A stretch of 39,106 nucleotides of DNA from Sulfurovum sp. (GTDB lineage Bacteria > Campylobacterota > Campylobacteria > Campylobacterales > Sulfurovaceae), in contig JAAXPZ010000082.1 of the NCBI GenBank assembly GCA_012329065.1, positions 1-39,106 on the forward strand, in the 5' to 3' direction. The translations under genes and the position numbers were made by a program. The notes under the pieces are model-generated. The model did no database searches, was not told where the DNA came from, and saw nothing but the letters and a program-made list of their open reading frames with translations. Shown piece after piece: positions 7,282 to 16,557 of the stretch (its first letter is position 1; each line of letters begins with the position of its first letter).

Positions 7282-9052
7282 TAAGCCCTCTATCTCGTAG
7301 GCTCTCTAGTACTTCTCTATTGCAGAGAGTATCAGCTGGCCACTCCCTATCATAGCCATCTTGTTCGTTCTTATTTGTACCATCTACCGCTATAAAAGGC
7401 TCCAGTATGATATCTCGCTGTGCATCTATATTGTTTACCACTCTCCAGATAAGCATATATGGATTGTCGAGATCATTGCCCTGTTCATCTACAATAATAA
7501 GCACTTTGAGATAAGGGCTGAGTTTGTGCAGTCCTGAGATAAGATACTTTTGAGATCCCTGTTTATCTACGGTGATGATACAGATAGGATTTTTTGTATC
7601 TAACATATACTGTTTGAGCCCTCTGATACTCTCGTCAATCCTTTGCATCATCCCAAGGAGCTCTTGATCTTCTAGTTGAAGCTCAATGCCATTGTCCACT
7701 TCATCACCAGTGGCATCTATCCCAAGTTTTCCACCCACAAACTGCTCTGGAGATGAGTGATCCAGATGATCTACTATGCCTTCTGTTATGAGTATCTTAT
7801 CTCTGTGCAGGCGATTGAGAATATGTCTTATGAGAGCCTCGTGATCTTCTAAGTGTGGGGCATCCTCTCCTACAAAAATTGCATGCTTTACAAAACTCAT
7901 CTGCCCTACTCCCCAAAAGGCATGCATAAACTGCTGAGCATGTCCTTTGTATAGGGTTTTCATCTTGGCAAGTATGAGATTGTGAAATACACCATTTTCA
8001 GGCATATTATAATCGATTAGATCAGGTGCCATAGGTTTTAGCATAGGCAAAAATATCCTCTCTGTTGCCCAACCCATATATTTATCTTCTAATGGCGGTT
8101 TGCCCACTACAGTAGCTTGGAAAACAGGGTTTTTCTTCATCGTGATAGCCTCTACTTCCAGTACAGGAAAAGATTCTTTTAGAGTGTAGTAGCCCGTATG
8201 GTCGCCGAAGGGGCCTTCTATCTCTGTTAGTTCTGGATCCACAAAGCCCTCTATCACCACATCTACATCTGCTGGTATATAAATATCGTTAGTCATAGAT
8301 TTGACAATACGAGCATTTTTACCTCTCACAAAACCATACAAGAGTAACTCAAACATCCCATACGGCATAGGGGCCTGTCCACACCAGATATACAGAGGGT
8401 CACCACCTATGGCAATAGAGATAGGCATCTTTTTGCCTGCTTTTTGGTACTGATCAAAAAAGTGGCTGGCATCTTTGTGTATCTGCCAATGCATTCCTAG
8501 ACGATTTTTACCATATTGTTGAAGTCTATACATCCCCAAATTTTGCATAGATCCATCAAGTGACATAGTATAGACCTGCCCCATAGTGATAAACCTACCG
8601 CCATCTTCATCCCATGTTTTTAGGATAGGAAGCATATCCAAATCCACTTCTGATTTTTGAATGATGACTTCTTGGCAAGCTCCCTTGCTCTTCAGTCTCT
8701 TTGGAAATATATTTTTTAATGCAAAAAGCTTCGGAAGCATCGCTAGCTTTGCCTTCAGTCCTTTTGGTGGCTTAAATTTCAGCAAAGCATCAATACCCTC
8801 TGCCACTTCATCGGGATGTTTGCCAAATATCTTCTGTGTAATGGCACGATTGGCAAAGATATTCATCAACACTGGCATGTCGTATTCTATACCCTTGGAT
8901 TTGTAAATCGGTTTTGTAAAAAGTATAGGCCTAGAGCTTTCTCTTTTTATCTCCAAATAAGCTACATGCGGAATCTCAAGTTCCACATCCAAAGGCTCAT
9001 TTATTATCTTCAGATCCCCATGCTCTTTGAGCCACTCTATCACATCTTCCAT
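7238..9052 (-). CDS. UbiD-family prFMN-dependent decarboxylase (probably menaquinone pathway)
   Basis: The predicted protein is 604 aa from ATG 9052, chosen because AAGGA lies eight bases upstream. A longer frame to 9115 has no such site. The UbiD signature is clear: EIEGPFGDHTGYYTLKESFP at about 275-295, followed by KKNPVFQATVVGKPPLED and a conserved C-terminal domain. UbiD enzymes use prenylated FMN to remove a carboxyl group from aromatic or unsaturated acids. Campylobacterota make menaquinone by the futalosine route, where a UbiD homologue (MqnL) is thought to act late, so that role is the likeliest one; the sequence alone does not decide it. The gene is divergent from lpxB, and the ACT gene overlaps its 3' end. 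Confidence 0.88.
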   Translation of the reverse strand: MEDVIEWLKEHGDLKIINEPLDVELEIPHVAYLEIKRESSRPILFTKPIYKSKGIEYDMPVLMNIFANRAITQKIFGKHPDEVAEGIDALLKFKPPKGLKAKLAMLPKLFALKNIFPKRLKSKGACQEVIIQKSEVDLDMLPILKTWDEDGGRFITMGQVYTMSLDGSMQNLGMYRLQQYGKNRLGMHWQIHKDASHFFDQYQKAGKKMPISIAIGGDPLYIWCGQAPMPYGMFELLLYGFVRGKNARIVKSMTNDIYIPADVDVVIEGFVDPELTEIEGPFGDHTGYYTLKESFPVLEVEAITMKKNPVFQATVVGKPPLEDKYMGWATERIFLPMLKPMAPDLIDYNMPENGVFHNLILAKMKTLYKGHAQQFMHAFWGVGQMSFVKHAIFVGEDAPHLEDHEALIRHILNRLHRDKILITEGIVDHLDHSSPEQFVGGKLGIDATGDEVDNGIELQLEDQELLGMMQRIDESIRGLKQYMLDTKNPICIITVDKQGSQKYLISGLHKLSPYLKVLIIVDEQGNDLDNPYMLIWRVVNNIDAQRDIILEPFIAVDGTNKNEQDGYDREWPADTLCNREVLESLRDRGLIDWDETFVHKWGLL

Positions 9053-9085
9053 ACTATATGTCCTTAGTGTTAAAGAATAAAGAGT

Positions 9086-9093
9086 ATTATACT
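9086..9093. promoter_or_regulatory. Overlapping divergent -10 elements
   Basis: The sequence ATTATACT gives TATACT (9088-9093) on the plus strand, 30 bases before the lpxB ATG. It also gives a consensus TATAAT (9091-9086) on the minus strand, 33 bases before the UbiD start. Neither has a good -35, as is common for sigma-70 promoters in this phylum. The two promoters would exclude one another. Confidence 0.45.
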
Positions 9094-9123
9094 GATTAAA
9101 AATAAAATGGGTCACAATTTGTC

Positions 9124-10176
9124 ATGAAAATACTAGTCTCTGCGCTGGAGCACTCTGCCAATATACATCTAAAGTCGCTACTACATCACCTACCTGAAGA
9201 CACTGAGCTTTTAGGTATATTTGACAAAGATCTAGGTGAACCGATAGTCGATTTACAGGCGGAAGCTGTCATGGGTTATGTGGATGCTATAAAAAAAATA
9301 GGGTTTTATCTAAAGCTTGCCAAACAGATGGTAGACTTGGCAGACAAAGCAGATAAAATACTTCTTATAGACTCATCTGGCTTCAATCTTCCTCTATCGA
9401 AAAAAATCAAAAATAAGTATCCAAACAAAGAGATTATATATTATATTTTGCCAGAAGCATGGGCGTGGAAAAAAGGGCGTATCAAAAAACTAGAAAACAG
9501 AATCGATACACTCGCTTCTATTCTCCCATTTGAAAAAGAATATTATGCTCCTGACATCAATATCAGATATATCGGGCATCCTCTGCTTGATCAGATAAAA
9601 GAATTCAAAACTGCTATCAATGATAATATCGAAACGATAACATATATGCCTGGCTCACGAAAAAGTATCATTCGCAAGCTAATGCCTATCTTTAGAGACA
9701 TAGCAGGAAAACTAAAGAAAAAGGCTATAGTTGTGATTCCTAATCATTTTTCACAAGAGGAGACAAATGAACTTTATGGTAATCTTAAAGGGTTTAGAGT
9801 AGAACGAGATGGTAGAAAAGCTCTACTAGAGAGTGATTTTGCCTTTATCTGCAAAGGCACTGCTACATTAGAGGCTTCTTTGATAGGAACACCATTTGTA
9901 CTAGTGTATAAATTTGCTTTCTTGGACTATATTGTATATAAATTACTAGTCAAAATTAAGTTTATAGGCTTAGGGAATATCCTACTCAAAGCATACCAAA
10001 ATAGAGTGTTGCATCCAGAGCTAATACAACATGAAGTGATAGCTCAAAATTTGATTGGTACTATGCAAGCAGTGGACAGAAGAGCATTTTATCATGATTC
10101 ATTAAATCTGATAGAATATCTACAGCATGGAAGTGCCAAGAATATTGCTAAAATCATAACAAAGAAGAAAACATGA
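9124..10176 (+). CDS. lpxB: Lipid-A-disaccharide synthase
   Basis: The 350-aa GT-B glycosyltransferase is slightly shorter than the roughly 380 aa of E. coli LpxB. It joins UDP-2,3-diacyl-glucosamine to lipid X at the inner face of the inner membrane. Family landmarks in order are the divergent N-terminal loop SALEHSANIH, LIDSSGFN with D83 matching the essential D98 of E. coli, ILPEAWAWKKGR, YIGHPLLDQI, MPGSRKS with the donor-site arginine, and KGTATLEASLIGTPFVL. It starts a tightly packed operon: its stop overlaps the next ATG in ATGA (10173-10176). The following genes would modify or acylate the sugar that LpxB later uses. Confidence 0.93.
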   Translation: MKILVSALEHSANIHLKSLLHHLPEDTELLGIFDKDLGEPIVDLQAEAVMGYVDAIKKIGFYLKLAKQMVDLADKADKILLIDSSGFNLPLSKKIKNKYPNKEIIYYILPEAWAWKKGRIKKLENRIDTLASILPFEKEYYAPDINIRYIGHPLLDQIKEFKTAINDNIETITYMPGSRKSIIRKLMPIFRDIAGKLKKKAIVVIPNHFSQEETNELYGNLKGFRVERDGRKALLESDFAFICKGTATLEASLIGTPFVLVYKFAFLDYIVYKLLVKIKFIGLGNILLKAYQNRVLHPELIQHEVIAQNLIGTMQAVDRRAFYHDSLNLIEYLQHGSAKNIAKIITKKKT

Positions 10177-11270
10177 AGATAAATTTTATAGATCTACAGG
10201 CCCAATATAAAGCATATAAAGAAGAAATAGACAAAGAGGTGCTTGAGGTGATGAGTTCAGCCCAATTTATTGGTGGAGAAAAGCTCAAAAAGCTTGAGGA
10301 TAATCTTGCCATATATACTGGAGCCAAACACGCCATAGGATGCAGTAGTGGAACAGATGCTTTACTATTATCTTTGATGGCACTTGATATTGGTGCAGGT
10401 GACGAAGTGATCACTACACCATTTACTTTTATTGCTACAGCAGAGGTCATAGCTTTGCTTGGAGCCAAATCTATTTTTGTAGATATAGAAGAGGATAACT
10501 ACAATATTGATCCCGCACTCATAGAGGCTGCTATTACAAAAAATACCAAGGCTATCATGCCTGTTTCACTCTATGGACAATGTGCAGATATGGATGCCAT
10601 AAATGACATAGCAGTCAAGTATGATACTCCTGTCATAGAAGATGCCTGCCAAAGCTTTGGTGCTACCTATAAAGGCAAAAAGTCCTGCAACTTATCTACT
10701 ATCGGATGCACCTCGTTTTTCCCGTCTAAACCATTGGGTGCTTATGGTGATGGAGGGGCTATATTTACTTCTGATGACGCTCTGGCAGAAAAGATTAGAA
10801 TGCTTCTAAATCATGGTCAAAACGAGAGGTACAGACACAAATACATAGGCATAAACGGAAGGCTAGATGCCATACAGGCAGCAGTGTTGAATGTCAAACT
10901 AGCATACTTTCATGAAGAGGTGACCAAAAGAGAAGAGATAGGGGCAAGATATAGCAATCTACTCTCAAGTACTAATGTTAGCACTCCTAAAATAGATGAG
11001 CACAATACAAGCGTATATGCACAATACTCCGTAAGAGCTCAAAACAGAGAAACACTAGCTAAACATCTCCAATCCAAAGATATTCCCACAGCAGTGCATT
11101 ATCCTATGCCACTACACCTACAAGAAGCGTTTGCTGATCTTGGTTATAGCTTAGGAGATTTTCCACTATCTGAAAAAATCAGTCAAGAGATTATGTCGTT
11201 ACCTATGAGCCCATTCCTCAAAAAAGAACAGCAAAACTTTATTGTGGACGCCATCAAGGAGATATCGTGA
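10173..11270 (+). CDS. gnnB: DegT/DnrJ/EryC1-type aminotransferase, probable GnnB
   Basis: The 365-aa PLP enzyme is of the sugar aminotransferase class. The expected residues are present: SSGTDALLL for phosphate binding (58-66), EDACQ (156-160) holding the cofactor, and SFFPSKPLGAYGDGG with the Schiff-base lysine K186. DegT enzymes aminate nucleotide-linked keto sugars. GnnB makes UDP-GlcNAc3N from the 3-keto sugar formed by GnnA. In Acidithiobacillus ferrooxidans gnnA and gnnB lie between lpxA and lpxB, and the order here (lpxB, this gene, an oxidoreductase, an LpxA-like gene) repeats that. A WbpE-like role in O-antigen sugar synthesis is the main alternative. It overlaps both neighbours and is probably translationally coupled. 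Confidence 0.85.
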   Translation: MKINFIDLQAQYKAYKEEIDKEVLEVMSSAQFIGGEKLKKLEDNLAIYTGAKHAIGCSSGTDALLLSLMALDIGAGDEVITTPFTFIATAEVIALLGAKSIFVDIEEDNYNIDPALIEAAITKNTKAIMPVSLYGQCADMDAINDIAVKYDTPVIEDACQSFGATYKGKKSCNLSTIGCTSFFPSKPLGAYGDGGAIFTSDDALAEKIRMLLNHGQNERYRHKYIGINGRLDAIQAAVLNVKLAYFHEEVTKREEIGARYSNLLSSTNVSTPKIDEHNTSVYAQYSVRAQNRETLAKHLQSKDIPTAVHYPMPLHLQEAFADLGYSLGDFPLSEKISQEIMSLPMSPFLKKEQQNFIVDAIKEIS

Positions 11271-12166
11271 TGAAAGTAGCCATTATTGGCTTGGGTGCAA
11301 TGGGTAAAAACCATTACCGTATCCTCAAAGAGCTTGAAGAAGCTGTTACTATAGTTGGGCTCTGCGATACTGTAGCTCTATATGGATATAATGAACCATG
11401 CTTTGTGGAAGTAGGTGATATGCTTGACAACACCAAGCCTGAAGCGGTTGTCATTGCAACACCTACTTTTTTGCACAAAGATATGGCACTTCAATGCATA
11501 AGCAGAGGTATTCATATCTTTATAGAAAAACCTGCTGCTGCTACAGTAGAAGATGCCAAAATTATCCAAAAAGCTGCTCAAGCTAAAGATGTCAGAAGTT
11601 GCATAGGTCATGTAGAGCGCTTCAATCCTGTAGTGCAAGCACTTCAAAATGAGCTAAAAAATAGAGAGATTTATACTATCTCTATCACTAGAGTAGGTCC
11701 TTTTCCTCCACGAATAGCAGATGTAGGTGTGCTGACTGACTTATCTGTACATGATATTGATCTCATGCGATTTATTACCGATAGAGAGATCAAGAATCAG
11801 GCGATATTTAAATCACAAAAAATACATAACCACCATGAAGATAATGCTGTACTAAACTTCGAATTAGATGACAATATCGTAGCAAATATCCTTACAAACT
11901 GGTTAACACCATTCAAAAAAAGAGTCATAGAAGTAGCGTGTAAGCAAGTATACCTAGAAGCTGACCTTATCACACAAAACCTCACAGAATACTCCGGCTA
12001 CAGCAAGCATAACTCTTATGTGGTCAGAGACTGCCATATCAAAAAGGATGAGCCACTGCTAAAAGAAATGGAAGCATTTGTACACTATGTAGAAACTGGA
12101 GCAATAGGCTCTCTAGCAAGTATAGAAGACAGTATCATTACACTAGAAGTTGCTACTCAGGTATGA
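11270..12166 (+). CDS. gnnA: Gfo/Idh/MocA-type sugar dehydrogenase, probable GnnA
   Basis: The protein is 298 aa from ATG 11270, or one codon longer from GTG 11267; AAGGAG sits just upstream of both. The N-terminal Rossmann motif is IIGLGAMGKNHYRIL. The family EKP motif (FIEKPAA, K87) and the substrate-side HVERFNP and DLSVHDIDL motifs are all present. GnnA oxidises the 3-hydroxyl of UDP-GlcNAc so that GnnB can aminate it, giving a lipid A precursor that takes an amide-linked rather than ester-linked acyl chain. The assignment rests on the partner genes; WbpB-like dehydrogenases have the same fold. Both ends overlap neighbours, and the downstream junction is ATGA. Confidence 0.83.
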   Translation: MKVAIIGLGAMGKNHYRILKELEEAVTIVGLCDTVALYGYNEPCFVEVGDMLDNTKPEAVVIATPTFLHKDMALQCISRGIHIFIEKPAAATVEDAKIIQKAAQAKDVRSCIGHVERFNPVVQALQNELKNREIYTISITRVGPFPPRIADVGVLTDLSVHDIDLMRFITDREIKNQAIFKSQKIHNHHEDNAVLNFELDDNIVANILTNWLTPFKKRVIEVACKQVYLEADLITQNLTEYSGYSKHNSYVVRDCHIKKDEPLLKEMEAFVHYVETGAIGSLASIEDSIITLEVATQV

Positions 12167-12882
12167 TTCACCCAACAGCAAAGGTTGACGCATCAGTGCA
12201 AATAGGAGCAGGTGTTACAATAGGAGCATTTTGCAATATTGGCAAAGGTGTTACTATACAAAATGGAGTCACTCTTGAGCCTCATGTCAATATTAAAGGT
12301 CACACAAACATAGATGAAAATACACATATATTTCCATTTGCAGAGATTGGAAACGATGTGGCAAGTGTTCGTATAGGAAAAAGATGTCATATCCGAGAAT
12401 TTACAAAAATTGGCATATGCTGTATTGAGGATACAAAGATAGAAATCAAGGACGACTGCTATATCATGGCATATGCTGATATAAGATCTGCTGTAGTCAT
12501 AGACCAAAGTTGTATCATTACCAACAATGTTGTATTACACTCAAATAGCAGATGTGGTCCAAAGGTAATCATTGGAGCCAAAGCAACGGTTGCTAAAAAT
12601 TGTATTGTAGGTACTGGATCAATGATAGGTGGTGTTTCGACCGTCAAGAGTAATATTCCACCATTTTGCTTAGTCGAAGGTTTTCCTTTGGCCTCGATAA
12701 GAGGGTTAAATCTGATAGGGATGAGGAGAAGCTTTGAGAACAGAGAGAGCATATCTCATGTAAAAAAAGCCTTTATGCATCTTAAGAAGTCACAATTCTC
12801 AGCCTCAGAAGCTCAGAAATTATTACCTTCGATTTCAGATACACGAGCAAAACAATTTGTTGAATTTATCGCTTCGCATTAA
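12163..12882 (+). CDS. LpxA-like left-handed beta-helix acyltransferase lacking catalytic histidines
   Basis: The 239-aa protein (usual LpxA about 260) has hexapeptide repeats through residue 165, then LpxA-specific features: IREF (78-81), MAYA (102-105), the chain-length ruler region MIGG (154-157) and GLNLIGMRR (181-189). Residues 102-189 align without gaps to the matching part of E. coli LpxA. In that alignment H122, H125 (general base), H144, H160 and H191 fall on D106, S109, N128, A144 and P175, while R204 matches R188. It is therefore not a normal O-acyltransferase. It may N-acylate the 3-amino sugar by another mechanism, be an inactive partner subunit, or be a sugar N-acetyltransferase. 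It ends the lpxB operon and converges with the response regulator gene, the stops overlapping by four bases. Confidence 0.8.
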   Translation: MIHPTAKVDASVQIGAGVTIGAFCNIGKGVTIQNGVTLEPHVNIKGHTNIDENTHIFPFAEIGNDVASVRIGKRCHIREFTKIGICCIEDTKIEIKDDCYIMAYADIRSAVVIDQSCIITNNVVLHSNSRCGPKVIIGAKATVAKNCIVGTGSMIGGVSTVKSNIPPFCLVEGFPLASIRGLNLIGMRRSFENRESISHVKKAFMHLKKSQFSASEAQKLLPSISDTRAKQFVEFIASH

Positions 12883-14141
12883 TAAATAACGACTTTATTT
12901 CTACCACCTAACTTTGCTTTGTAGAGTGCTGCATCTGCTTTTCTAAAGAGAGACAAGTTGTCATTGTCCTTCATAAGAGCAACGCCAAAACTACAGGTCA
13001 TAGAGATATCATGACAAAATAAGTGAGACTCTATAATCCTTCTTAATTCATCCGCCAGTGCACAGGCACCTTTCAAATCTGTGTCTGGAAGCAAGATTAC
13101 AAACTCTTCGCCACCCCACCTCACAAATAAATCCCTACTACGAACCTGATCCTCAATAAGCTTACTAAGCTCAATCAATACTTCATCTCCTATTGTATGC
13201 CCATACTGATCATTGATCTCTTTGAAGTAGTCTATATCTATCACTATCATGCTCAGATTCTTTTTTTCATCTTTGGCTTTTTGTATTTCAAGATCAAGCT
13301 GCTTGTTGAGCATTGCACGATTATGTAGCTGAGTGAGGTCGTCTTTGTATACTCTATTTTGATACATTTTTTTCTCCTCTTCCATCTTTGTAACTTCAGA
13401 AAGAGAAAGAATAGTGTGCTTACTTTCTGCTACATATGTAATATCTACAGCATATGTCTTAACTTTTTCTTTATTGTACTGCTTGAGTGCTATGATTCTC
13501 CGATGAGGCTCCAATAGCTGGATTTCTTCTATCCAGCTTCTTCCACTTTGATGTGACGGATAAAAACAGTCTTCTCTTTTGACCATGTTTTCAGCAAGTA
13601 CTCGGTTTTTCAAAATAGCCTCTTCAACTGTTGCTATGCCTAAAAATGACAATGCTTTATCATTCAGAAACAGAAGTTCTTTCTTTTTATCGATAACAGC
13701 TAGCAAGCTTCCCTGAAGATGTGCTATCTCATTCATAATAGTTTTTTGCTCATCATACTGCTTCTTTAATATAATTCGCTCACTTAATTCTATAATTTTT
13801 TTATCCAATTTTTTTAAATCGATGGGCTTAAGTATATAGCCATCCACCTGTAAATCAATGGCCTCCAAAAAATAGTCACTGTCACTATGTGCTGTTGTCA
13901 ATATTACTGCCTGAGTAGGATTGATTTCTCTTACTGCTTTAATCATATCTATACCATTTATTTTTGGCATTTTGATATCTGATATTACGATATCAGGATG
14001 ACAGGCATGGAACGCCTCCAGCCCTTCTTTCCCATTACTTGCTACACAGAGTTTATTAGTTGTATATCGCTGTAAAAACTCACCAAGTTCTCTTCTTATC
14101 ATGGGTTCATCTTCCACAAAAAGTATCTTGAGTTGCTCCAT
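12879..14141 (-). CDS. Response regulator with C-terminal GGDEF diguanylate cyclase
   Basis: The protein is 420 aa from ATG 14141; AAAGG lies eight bases upstream and overlaps the end of the kinase gene. A receiver domain (about 1-120) has the acidic pair E10-D11, phosphoacceptor D55 (ISDIKMP), TT switch residues and the lysine in ILKPID. A middle stretch (about 135-255) looks PAS-like but is not clearly assignable. The GGDEF domain carries an active-type GGEEF (343-347) and a complete inhibitory I-site RSRD (334-337). It should make cyclic di-GMP when phosphorylated by the adjacent kinase and be feedback-inhibited by product. The genes are one base apart, so the pair is almost certainly a cognate system. 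Confidence 0.92.
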   Translation of the reverse strand: MEQLKILFVEDEPMIRRELGEFLQRYTTNKLCVASNGKEGLEAFHACHPDIVISDIKMPKINGIDMIKAVREINPTQAVILTTAHSDSDYFLEAIDLQVDGYILKPIDLKKLDKKIIELSERIILKKQYDEQKTIMNEIAHLQGSLLAVIDKKKELLFLNDKALSFLGIATVEEAILKNRVLAENMVKREDCFYPSHQSGRSWIEEIQLLEPHRRIIALKQYNKEKVKTYAVDITYVAESKHTILSLSEVTKMEEEKKMYQNRVYKDDLTQLHNRAMLNKQLDLEIQKAKDEKKNLSMIVIDIDYFKEINDQYGHTIGDEVLIELSKLIEDQVRSRDLFVRWGGEEFVILLPDTDLKGACALADELRRIIESHLFCHDISMTCSFGVALMKDNDNLSLFRKADAALYKAKLGGRNKVVIY

Positions 14142-14142
14142 T

Positions 14143-16497
14143 TTACAAACCTTTGAAATCAAGCATTATCGAAGTGATGCCGTCATATGATACCATAGAT
14201 ATCTTGCCACCTAATTTTTCCTCTATGATAATTCTTGACATATACAGTCCAATACCGATACCATCTCGCTTAGTTGTAAAATAAGAATCAAATATTTTGT
14301 CCTGAAACTTCTCTTGTACTCCTCCTCCATTATCCGTAAAGACAATAACTCTATCCTCGAAAGAAACTTCAATTTTTCTATCTTTACTTCTGAATGCAAC
14401 CAGTGCATCTTTTGCATTGCTAATTAAACTTAAAATAACTTGTTGAAATTCACTTTGAAACCCATTTATTTCAAAGTCGTTACCATTTATTTCAAAAGAT
14501 ATGTCATACTTCTCTAGATATAATGACTGCATAGAAAATGTTGCGTCTATACTCTCTCTGACACTGAAACTCTCTTTGACTTTATCCACTTTAAAAAATC
14601 CTCTAAAGTCATCTATAGTCTGACTCATAAATTTAATTGTTTTGAGATTTTTGTCGATATACTTCTCTATAAACTCTTGATTTAGTAGATTATCCTTATG
14701 ATTGAATTCTAGATTCTGAATACTTAATCCAAGAGCATTAAGTGGCTGTCTCCATTGATGTGCAATTACACCAATCATCTCTCCCATAGCGGCCATTTTG
14801 GCTTGCTCTTGCATAGATTGATACTGAATTAAGTTTTCATGAACTTTATCTTGAATCTCTTTTTGTAGATTTTTATTTGCACCTTTGAGAATATGTTGCC
14901 TGTAAAGTATCAAAAAAAGTATCACAATAGCCACAGAGAGAAGATACCAAAAATATCGATAATCCTGTGACTGGACAAGTTTCTTGTTGTCTCCCCACTT
15001 ATCATGTATCTCTTTATATTGATAATCTGTAATTTCCGAGAGAGCTGCATCTATCCTCTCAAACAAATCTTTGTCGTTCTTGGTTATCGCCATAGATAAT
15101 CTATATCGCATATCTAAATATCCAGCGACATATAGGTTTTTCAAAGCAAACTTGTTGATATAGTATGAAGCAACTGGTAGTGTAACTACCGTACAATAAG
15201 CTTCACCTTCAGACACTTTTTTTAAAGAGCTTTTATAATCTTTTGTCTCAATTATATCTATTTGTGGATATACTTTTCGTAGTTTTGATATAAGCCCTGA
15301 TCCTTGTTTTCTAGCGATTGTTTTGTCGGCAATATCGCCCAAGCCTTCGATAAAAGGCTTATCATTTTTTGTGATAACTGCCAGTTTGTAAACCAAATAC
15401 GGGACAGTAAAGTTTGCATACTCTTTTCTTCGCTCTGTTTCAATGGCAGCAGGCAGAACCTCACATTTTCCTTTCTCAAGAAACTCCTGAGACTGCTTCC
15501 AGCTTTTGGTAGGAATTGTTTTGAACTCAACATTAAGTTTTTTTTCTATCAGGCTAAGTGTATCTATCGCAATACCTTGCATAATGGACTGATCACCTCC
15601 ATGAGCAAACTCTATAGGTGCCCAGTTGGGATTATTGCACATTGTCACTATTCTTTTTTGCTTATACGGCTTTACAATACTTTTAGTATCTAACTTATGG
15701 TGGGCATTTACATAACCAAGCCATCCACTCATAAGCACAGACAGCTCCTCGTCATTAATGCTGTACATCGCTTTTTGCAACAGGTTTCTAAGCAATTCAA
15801 GATGAGAAGCGGTAGCTATACTTAAACCTACTGCTAGTCTTCTATCAGGTATAATTACTTCATGCTCTATGCTTATATTGTTCTCTTTTATTAGATAGCT
15901 CATAATGGCGTGACTACCTACGGTTGCGTCACTAGAACCTTTTACAACAGACTTCATGCAGTCCAACAGTGATGCTCCTCTGATCAAAACAATATCAGGA
16001 TAATACGCCTCAAGAAAATAATCTATATAAAAATCCCTAGGGACACAAACTGATTTTCCTTTCAGGTTTTTCAGATTTTTTAGGAACGGACTGTTTGTTA
16101 AAATTGCTTTGTTGGTAGCAGCATATGGTTCAGTAAAGTTGAGAAATTCATCTCTTTTGGGTGTTCTACGAATATTGAGCATGACATCCAGCTTGCCATT
16201 CCTCATCATCTGCATAAAGTCGCTCCACTCATATCCGCTGATATACTTCACTTTAATACCAATCTTGTTTGCCAATAGGTTCATATAATCGATTGAGAGG
16301 CCCATAGGAGTGCCATTTTTATTGAAGTTATAAGGAGGATAGTTTTTTTCATTGTGCACGGTGATGACAGGGTTCTGTTTTAAAAATGCTTTCTCTGCAT
16401 CATCTAGCTGTATTTCTGAGCCAGAAGCTGAATGTAGAATTATACTGAGCACAAAGATGCACAATATATATAAATATAATTTTTTAAACTGTCTCAA
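14143..16497 (-). CDS. Hybrid-sensor histidine kinase with two periplasmic SBP_bac_3 domains
   Basis: The protein is 784 aa. TTG 16497 is the only reasonable in-frame start before a stop, with GGGG ten bases upstream. An N-terminal hydrophobic segment (7-22) is followed by two tandem periplasmic binding-protein domains (about 32-262 and 280-502), a membrane helix at 515-532 and a short coiled stretch. The kinase core has H-box H580 in IAHQWRQPLN, N-box SNAKDA (693-698), G1 DNGGG and G2 DGIGIGLYM. Both sensor domains keep the amino-acid-binding family look (YPPYNF, NWAPIEF). It would sense small solutes in the periplasm and pass phosphate to the downstream GGDEF regulator. It follows hemC on the same strand after a 60-bp gap. 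Confidence 0.92.
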   Translation of the reverse strand: MRQFKKLYLYILCIFVLSIILHSASGSEIQLDDAEKAFLKQNPVITVHNEKNYPPYNFNKNGTPMGLSIDYMNLLANKIGIKVKYISGYEWSDFMQMMRNGKLDVMLNIRRTPKRDEFLNFTEPYAATNKAILTNSPFLKNLKNLKGKSVCVPRDFYIDYFLEAYYPDIVLIRGASLLDCMKSVVKGSSDATVGSHAIMSYLIKENNISIEHEVIIPDRRLAVGLSIATASHLELLRNLLQKAMYSINDEELSVLMSGWLGYVNAHHKLDTKSIVKPYKQKRIVTMCNNPNWAPIEFAHGGDQSIMQGIAIDTLSLIEKKLNVEFKTIPTKSWKQSQEFLEKGKCEVLPAAIETERRKEYANFTVPYLVYKLAVITKNDKPFIEGLGDIADKTIARKQGSGLISKLRKVYPQIDIIETKDYKSSLKKVSEGEAYCTVVTLPVASYYINKFALKNLYVAGYLDMRYRLSMAITKNDKDLFERIDAALSEITDYQYKEIHDKWGDNKKLVQSQDYRYFWYLLSVAIVILFLILYRQHILKGANKNLQKEIQDKVHENLIQYQSMQEQAKMAAMGEMIGVIAHQWRQPLNALGLSIQNLEFNHKDNLLNQEFIEKYIDKNLKTIKFMSQTIDDFRGFFKVDKVKESFSVRESIDATFSMQSLYLEKYDISFEINGNDFEINGFQSEFQQVILSLISNAKDALVAFRSKDRKIEVSFEDRVIVFTDNGGGVQEKFQDKIFDSYFTTKRDGIGIGLYMSRIIIEEKLGGKISMVSYDGITSIMLDFKGL

Positions 16498-16557
16498 TAA
16501 ATTCTTGCCCCACCATGTAAGTTATTTAAGAGTAATTTTATCTAAAAAAAGTCAAAA

